Source: Acrasis kona
Lineage: Eukaryota; Heterolobosea; Eutetramitea; Acrasida; Acrasidae
Reading direction: 5' to 3'
Assembly: GCA_026419775.2 (NCBI GenBank)
Contig: JAOPGA020001503.1
Coordinates: 1 to 45,483 of the forward strand
Length of the DNA: 45,483 nt
Every line of letters starts with the position of its first letter. The stretch's first letter is position 1. The translations under genes and the position numbers were made by a program. The notes under the pieces are model-generated. The model was given only the letters and a program-made list of their open reading frames with translations, had not been told where the DNA came from and searched no databases. This document shows, piece by piece, positions 39,659-45,483 of the stretch.

Positions 39659-40581
39659 ATGAAGGCATCATCATTGTTTGTGGCTGTTGTTTGTTGCGTG
39701 AGTCTTGTTTGTGCGCAACATGGACATCATGGAGCTGGAGCTCCTGCACATGACGATCATGCTCAAAATGGTGTTTTGAGAACCGTAGTGGATCCTGTAA
39801 CATTCATTTCTATTGGAGATGGCTATTCATCAAGGGTTTGTTGTCGTGATTGATTATAATAGTTACAGTTTATTAGGGATATTCGTTTGTTAAAGCATAC
39901 TTTCCAGATTTTGCATCCAAACATTATGATTTTGCAGCAGATGGCACCACGCTACAAAACCTTTTATACCAAGGACCACAAATAAAGAAGTTAATCAAAA
40001 AAGTGTCTACCCCAGAAACTACATTTGTGTGGCTTAGCGTTGGTATCCATGACTTTTTGAGTAATTTGATTCGATTTGCCATTGATGACGATGTACACGC
40101 CGACGATTTTATCAATCAAATCGTTCCAGAATATGAGAAGGGACTTAGAGCACTCATTAGAGATTTGTTGACCGCAAGAGACAACATGAGAATATTCAGC
40201 GTCGGATATGACTACTTGTTGTTATCAGAGTTGAGACCCATCCATTTGTTATCCATTCTTCAAGATGGAAAGAGAAGCCAAAATGACTTCAACAAATTCG
40301 TAGAGGCCATCAATGCCGTATTAGAAAGATTATCCAACGAACCAGAGTTCAAGAACAAGTTCAATTACGTAAACATTGTGGGAACATTGAAAGATGCAGA
40401 CAAGGCCATCAACACCGGAGACATGAAGTACTATTCCGATCACATTTATCCATCCGCCATCCGTGCCGCCCTGCTACACACCCCATCAACACCCATGGGC
40501 ATGAACCTGATCGTCAAGAAACTAGTGCAAGATTTCCTCCATCCAATCATACCCATCATCAACCCAAAAGGAACAAGATAA
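39659..40581 (+). CDS. Secreted SGNH-fold hydrolase-like protein, likely inactive
   Basis: Two exons (39659-39835, 39877-40581; 41-nt intron) give 293 residues with a signal peptide (MKASSLFVAVVCCVSLVCAQ) and a His/Gly-rich stretch. The block FISIGDGYSSRGYS corresponds to the lipase motif GDSYSSG, with Gly55 where the nucleophilic Ser should be. VWLSVGIHDFLSNL matches block III (GxND) without the Asn. YYSDHIYPSAIRA matches block V (DxxHPS) with Tyr in place of His. The fold assignment depends on these three blocks and is moderately secure; activity is unlikely. It may be a lectin-like or otherwise repurposed secreted protein. Confidence 0.6.
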
Positions 40582-40611
40582 AAATAACTTAAATACAATA
40601 CTTTTTATTAA

Positions 40612-41940
40612 CTAGTTCCAGAACAAGAATGTATAAACACCATCCAACTTTGATGGATTCGCACGGTTGTACACTCTGAACGCCTTCGTCACCAACTCCA
40701 CTACGCTTCCGTTCTTGTCGATGACGAGCGCTCTACCTTGATGTTCTGTTTTTAAATGATTTTGTCTCAACATTTCCGTTCCATTTTCCATGGTCTGCAT
40801 GATGATGATGCGTTTCTGTCTGTCCTCTTTGATGCTCTTCATCGACCAGTTCACGTGCAGAGGAATGAATAAATCGTAGTAACTCTTGATGGCGTCGGGA
40901 CTGGCATGTCCCAACTTTTGAATGATGCTGTCGGAAACGTATTGAATGCTTGGTACGTCCTGACTCACGATGACGCCCATCTTTTCGTGTTTGTTGGCAT
41001 CGGCGTTAACCGAAAAAGTACCTGGATCCATGTTGTCAATCTCGCTCAGCAGGAAGCCGTCGTCTTCTTCGTTCGCACTTCCTCCCAGGTTGAGTCCATA
41101 TTGTTCGTTCTCGTTCACTAGGTGAGGAGGACATGAAAGTTGATTGAGTTGATGTGGATTGTGCGGTATCGCTTGGTTGTAATTGGAGAAGCGATTGGGG
41201 ATTGTGCTAGGTTGGGTGGGACTCTGACTGTTGTGTGAAAAAATGTTGTCCGACAACATGTTCGGATTGGGACTATTATTTTTGCTATTGTTACTGTGGG
41301 TGGTGGGTGGTGGCAATTGTTGTTGAGACATTTGATAGGAATCAACGGAAGGACTGACACCTTCCTGAGGAATGTTATTTACAAAAGAATGTTGGTAGTT
41401 GGGAGAATATTCGTTTTTCTTTTGAGCCCTTCCTCTCTTTTTAATGGACTGAACATCTACGCAATCAAGCCCAAGCCTCTTGCACCTCTCGCATGGTCGC
41501 TGAAAACCGCACCTCGTATGTCTACGTTGGCACTCGTGACACGCTTTGCTGGCGCGCTTCCTTCCGTTGGGGTACATTTTTAATCGCTTCGAGTTGGGAT
41601 CTCGTATCATTTTTCCATTTTTTCCCATTATAAAGTCGGCTTCGTCGTCTTCATCTTCGTCATATTCGTCCTCATCATCATCATACTGTTCTTCGCTAAA
41701 ATTCATGGGGTATAAATATGGTTGCTGGTTTAGGTGTTGGTTCTTTTGTGCACCACCATCTGTATTAAATGACAACAGTTGGCGGTTTATATGGTTTTGC
41801 TGCTCTTCAAAAGAGGCACCAGATATGTTTGGCACCTGTTGTAGGTTATAAAAGTCCTCCTGCGTTCCGCCTAGAGAATAATGGTCCATGATATTATCAG
41901 AGTTATTGTTATCGAATCTATGGTTAACTCCGGTAGACAA
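40612..41940 (-). CDS. Zn2Cys6 transcription factor with C-terminal PAS-like domain
   Basis: 442 residues, one exon. After an acidic, low-complexity N-terminus comes a fungal-type binuclear cluster, KACHECQRRHTRCGFQRPCE continuing RCKRLGLDC, with the exact C-x2-C-x6-C-x5-C-x2-C-x6-C spacing. A basic linker (KKRGRAQKKNEY) and a long Asn/Gln/Pro/Ser region follow. The last about 125 residues (MGVIVSQDVPSIQYVSDSII then QKLGHASPDAIKSYYDLFIP) fit a PAS sensor as in fungal ERT1/AcuK-like regulators. It should bind DNA in the nucleus; its ligand and targets are unknown. Polyglutamate/aspartate runs at about 41640-41690 are coding. Confidence 0.85.
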   Translation of the reverse strand: MSTGVNHRFDNNNSDNIMDHYSLGGTQEDFYNLQQVPNISGASFEEQQNHINRQLLSFNTDGGAQKNQHLNQQPYLYPMNFSEEQYDDDEDEYDEDEDDEADFIMGKNGKMIRDPNSKRLKMYPNGRKRASKACHECQRRHTRCGFQRPCERCKRLGLDCVDVQSIKKRGRAQKKNEYSPNYQHSFVNNIPQEGVSPSVDSYQMSQQQLPPPTTHSNNSKNNSPNPNMLSDNIFSHNSQSPTQPSTIPNRFSNYNQAIPHNPHQLNQLSCPPHLVNENEQYGLNLGGSANEEDDGFLLSEIDNMDPGTFSVNADANKHEKMGVIVSQDVPSIQYVSDSIIQKLGHASPDAIKSYYDLFIPLHVNWSMKSIKEDRQKRIIIMQTMENGTEMLRQNHLKTEHQGRALVIDKNGSVVELVTKAFRVYNRANPSKLDGVYTFLFWN

Positions 41941-42095
41941 CTTGCCCCTTGAATTGCACTTTTAAAGAACTAGGTATCTCGTTTTGAAAGAGGCTCTGTG
42001 GCGTTACAAATAGAATATTATTAAAATACTCCCATAAATAGACAACTACGGTAAACTTGAGCGGTCACTATCGATAGCGCTTAGACAGACGATGG

Positions 42096-42800
42096 ATGTT
42101 TGTTAACTCCTTGGGTCAACAAATCAACAAAAAATCTTCCGACGGAGAAGCAGACGTAAATTGGGTGCATCATGATCAATTCCTTCCAGTTATACGTAAA
42201 CTACACAAAGATTCTCATGTGTACAAGATGAGAAATAAATATATCGATCGCGTAGAACCAAGAACTGTTCTACCAACTATTTCAAACAAACCACCATCGA
42301 AAAACGATGTAGATGAGGTTGATCAATACAAAAACAGTCTTAATCATTTGAGCAGGAGTTTTAGTGGCTCTAACATTATTCCTGACAACACACACAATGT
42401 TTCAACAAACTTGGAGAAGGAAAGTACCGAAATTAAAACCAGTGACTGTGGTGAGGATGTTACTATTGAGTGCGTAAACGAAAGGAGTTTATCTGTATCT
42501 AATGTCAGGCTGGAAAAGAAATCTGAAAGAAAACGTTCTGCTTCGACGGTACCCTTTGATACCATAAAACAGAAAACATTAAGGTCCAACAAAAGCTTTA
42601 CCGAAAAAGAAAAAAAAAAGGTTGAGAAACTCGAAAAAATTGAAAAGGTTGCGGTTCAAGAAGTTAACAATGAGCAGACGCAAAACTACATTGTAAATAA
42701 AATTGTCTTGTTGCCTGCAACAGAAAACATTTGTGGATGGGACACCGAGGCACCAGCATCACCGCTGTCATGGAAGGAATGCGATGAGGAGATGTCGTGA
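42096..42800 (+). CDS. Hypothetical charged, mostly disordered protein
   Basis: 234 residues starting MFVNSLGQQINKKS. The N-terminal 70 residues contain the most conserved-looking part, NWVHHDQFLPVIRKLHKDSH and KYIDRVEPRTVLP. A Ser/Asn-rich middle follows, then a lysine/glutamate helix (FTEKEKKKVEKLEKIEKV) and a C-terminal stretch with GWDTEAPASPLSWKECDEEM. No domain, signal or membrane segment is recognised. The gene could continue in another exon, since an open frame overlaps its 3' end (to 42924), but no join is compelling. Confidence 0.5.
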   Translation: MFVNSLGQQINKKSSDGEADVNWVHHDQFLPVIRKLHKDSHVYKMRNKYIDRVEPRTVLPTISNKPPSKNDVDEVDQYKNSLNHLSRSFSGSNIIPDNTHNVSTNLEKESTEIKTSDCGEDVTIECVNERSLSVSNVRLEKKSERKRSASTVPFDTIKQKTLRSNKSFTEKEKKKVEKLEKIEKVAVQEVNNEQTQNYIVNKIVLLPATENICGWDTEAPASPLSWKECDEEMS

Positions 42801-43874
<1,074 letters not shown>

Positions 43875-44188
43875 ATGCTTATTCTTACTTTTATTGTGTA
43901 AATTGAAACTTTTATTAAAACTAGTGCTTGACAGTCAAATCCTTTCTTTATTATTTTTCTTTTTTCCAGTAGATTTAAACCATGTCCCACGTATGCTCTC
44001 TAACAATAAAATGAATGTATGTTCTCTTTATTATTTTCCAGTAAATGCATGAACGTTGAAAATGCTAAATGCTTTTCTTTTAAAACCCATTCACGTATGA
44101 TTCGAGTCACTCGTGCTCGATCTAAAACGTACAAATAAAAAAACAATGCATTAAATTAACAAAAAAGTTTATTATAATTAGACAAGAA
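43875..44188. other. Convergent 3' spacer
   Basis: AT-rich sequence between the 3' ends of histone H3 and the START-BLUF gene. It contains several TTTATT/AATAAA-like words on both strands that could serve as polyadenylation signals. A perfect-looking repeat of TTATT with TTCCAGTA (near 43965 and 44033) is present. No gene is evident, and no histone-type stem-loop was noticed. Confidence 0.4.
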
Positions 44189-45349
44189 CTAGAATATGGT
44201 GGCGGTATCAGGATCAAATATTTGATCACCTTTAACAAATTGCTGCAGTATCGTTGAAAAGTCCGAGTAATAAGTATCCAAATCCACAGCCTTCATGTTC
44301 CAATTAGGGTACTGCCTATCCTCTTCGCACAAATTAAATTCTTCCGATACGCACTGAATGTTATTGTGTCTTTTATCCTTTAAAATCTTCTCGTACAAAT
44401 CATCAATGTCAGTCGTGTTTCCTTCCAACACCTGATACAGAACTTTCCCAGAGCATATCAGCGTACCTGTTATCCTCTTCTTAGCATTGTTCTCATTCGA
44501 CAACCTCTCAATTTCCCTAATGTCCTTCTCCGTAACATCTCCATTAAATCTTGATGTGTAGACGATGCGCTTGATGCAATTAGGTTTGATGGGTGCCACG
44601 TCAGTAGAATTTGGAGTAGAAAAGAAACCTGCAGAAATACGTTCGCGAAGACGCTCCGTATTAACGTCCAAGGTCTTGTAAATACATTGTTCATCTTCAA
44701 ATACATTTAAATCTTTGACAACTAGATTAAGGTTTTCATCCAACATTTTTGCACGGTTACTATACAAACGGTTCCAAAAGTTAGATACGGCGCCCCAACC
44801 ACGCTTTGTAACATTTGCACAATGAACAGTCATGTATGTGGTCATCTTTGTGTTAGGATCTTCTCTAATGAGCCAACCCTCGTAGACCATACCAGCTAAT
44901 GTTTGAGATTCTGCTTGCTTGAGAGACTTTGATTCACTGTTTAGTGATTTGCGGACAAAGTAATAAGTGTTTGTACTTGCATCAAACAATAAGGCATTGG
45001 ACACTACAAACTTGACGCTCTCTAGTGGCCATATCAAGGGATGCGTTTCTTTTGTAATGCTCATTGCATATGTATGTATTGATCCAGGATTTATAAAGTC
45101 GATGGGTTCAGATCCATATAGCGTATTTTCAAGGGTGCGCCGTCCGTTAATGTTGGATATTGCCTTCACGACAGTGTTGGCTGAACAATTTATTGTGCCT
45201 TCGCACTTGAACATTGGCATTGGGTTTAGTAAGTCGGACCTGTCGAGGAAAAAGAATTCATCAGATACCTCGACGCCCTCTGTTAACCTTTTAAAGGAGA
45301 TGTACCTGTTGCCTTGAACTACTTTGGCAAATTCATTGGAATTTTTCAT
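44189..45349 (-). CDS. START-BLUF fusion, putative lipid-binding blue-light receptor
   Basis: 386 residues, one exon. Residues about 48-250 look like a START lipid-transfer domain: KCEGTINCSANTVVKAISNI, THPLIWPLESVKFVVSNALL, MVYEGWLIRED and TYMTVHCANVTKRGWGAVSN. Residues 259-355 are a BLUF flavin domain: RIVYTSRFNGD, NNAKKRITGTLICSGKVLYQ, VLEGNTTDIDDLYEKILKDK, QYPNWNMKAVD. The functional residues Tyr264, Asn288 and Gln306 have the same spacing as Tyr21, Asn45 and Gln63 of AppA, and Trp350/Met352 fit the switch strand. It should therefore bind FAD and respond to blue light. Known heterolobosean BLUF proteins are linked to adenylyl cyclase; no cyclase domain is present here. An ambiguous base lies just before the start. 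Confidence 0.85.
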   Translation of the reverse strand: MKNSNEFAKVVQGNRYISFKRLTEGVEVSDEFFFLDRSDLLNPMPMFKCEGTINCSANTVVKAISNINGRRTLENTLYGSEPIDFINPGSIHTYAMSITKETHPLIWPLESVKFVVSNALLFDASTNTYYFVRKSLNSESKSLKQAESQTLAGMVYEGWLIREDPNTKMTTYMTVHCANVTKRGWGAVSNFWNRLYSNRAKMLDENLNLVVKDLNVFEDEQCIYKTLDVNTERLRERISAGFFSTPNSTDVAPIKPNCIKRIVYTSRFNGDVTEKDIREIERLSNENNAKKRITGTLICSGKVLYQVLEGNTTDIDDLYEKILKDKRHNNIQCVSEEFNLCEEDRQYPNWNMKAVDLDTYYSDFSTILQQFVKGDQIFDPDTATIF

Positions 45350-45368
45350 TACNCGTTTGTTGATTGAT

Positions 45369-45483
45369 TCATTTATTTATATTCTTTGGGCTCTTTCTAA
45401 ATTTTGATCCACGAGGTTTAGGGCGACTGTTGTAGATTGGCTTGAGATGTTGCTCGAGTAGCGAGATTTTTATCATTCATCTT
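45369..45483 (-). CDS. C-terminal exon of a gene cut by window edge (doubtful)
   Basis: Reading the minus strand toward lower coordinates gives MIKISLLEQHLKPIYNSR then PKPRGSKFRKSPKNINK and a TGA at 45369. The basic, non-random sequence looks like a protein C-terminus. An in-frame TGA precedes the Met, so it is either a 35-residue micro-gene or the last exon after an intron ending near 45480. It cannot be resolved without flanking sequence. Confidence 0.3.

Overview
The window is nuclear DNA of a protist, most likely a heterolobosean amoeboflagellate (Naegleria-like). This rests on: AT-rich sequence; genes packed on both strands with short spacers; GT-AG introns of a strikingly uniform 34-44 nt; an axonemal dynein intermediate chain, implying a flagellate stage; BLUF and class III cyclase genes; and ER-quality-control, ESCRT and SAGA components. 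The species is inferred, not proven.

Layout. 1-2.4 kb: the 5' end of a membrane protein gene cut by the window edge, a hypothetical gene with a homopolymer frameshift, and a decayed gene. 2.9-5.9 kb: an eight-exon, two-repeat transmembrane adenylyl cyclase. 6.2-9.8 kb: an aromatic amino acid lyase-like protein, a Rac GTPase and an ABHD11-like hydrolase. 9.9-12 kb: a Thr-Pro-repeat surface protein. 12.4-13.1 kb: an ankyrin-like pseudogene. 13.2-18.2 kb: UDP-glucose:glycoprotein glucosyltransferase facing an AlkB-like oxygenase. 18.4-20.6 kb: two inverted tRNA-Ala(AGC) genes, each with a 12-nt D-loop insertion, bracketing a gene with an internal exon duplication. 20.8-25.7 kb: a small secreted peptide, a coiled-coil protein, biotin protein ligase, axonemal dynein intermediate chain 1 and a Q/P-rich micro-gene. 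25.8-31.9 kb: a BROX-like BRO1-CAAX protein, a TADA1/HFI1-like SAGA subunit, a DUF1330 protein, an unrecognised protein and an F-box/MORN-like protein. 31.9-35 kb: gene-poor, with hypothetical and broken genes. 35-42.8 kb: an atypical Rab, a frequenin-like EF-hand protein, an SCYL2-like pseudokinase, a secreted SGNH-fold pseudo-hydrolase, a Zn2Cys6-PAS transcription factor and a hypothetical protein. 43.4-45.4 kb: histone H3 and a START-BLUF fusion.

There are no operons. Several neighbours are convergent with almost no spacing: 4 bp between the UGGT and AlkB-like stop codons, and stop codons that overlap at 30606-30609. The most unusual items are the START-BLUF protein (a putative lipid-binding blue-light receptor with the flavin-site residues at canonical spacing), the tRNA-Ala genes with an ectopic D-loop insertion whose removal leaves a perfect 73-nt tRNA, and the mammalian-type pseudo-heterodimeric adenylyl cyclase. 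Proteins with substituted active-site motifs form a second theme: a lyase lacking the canonical Ala-Ser-Gly, an SGNH protein lacking Ser/Asn/His, a Rab with a shortened DxxG motif and the SCYL2 pseudokinase. Gene models with introns were assembled by hand from frame continuity and GT-AG sites.
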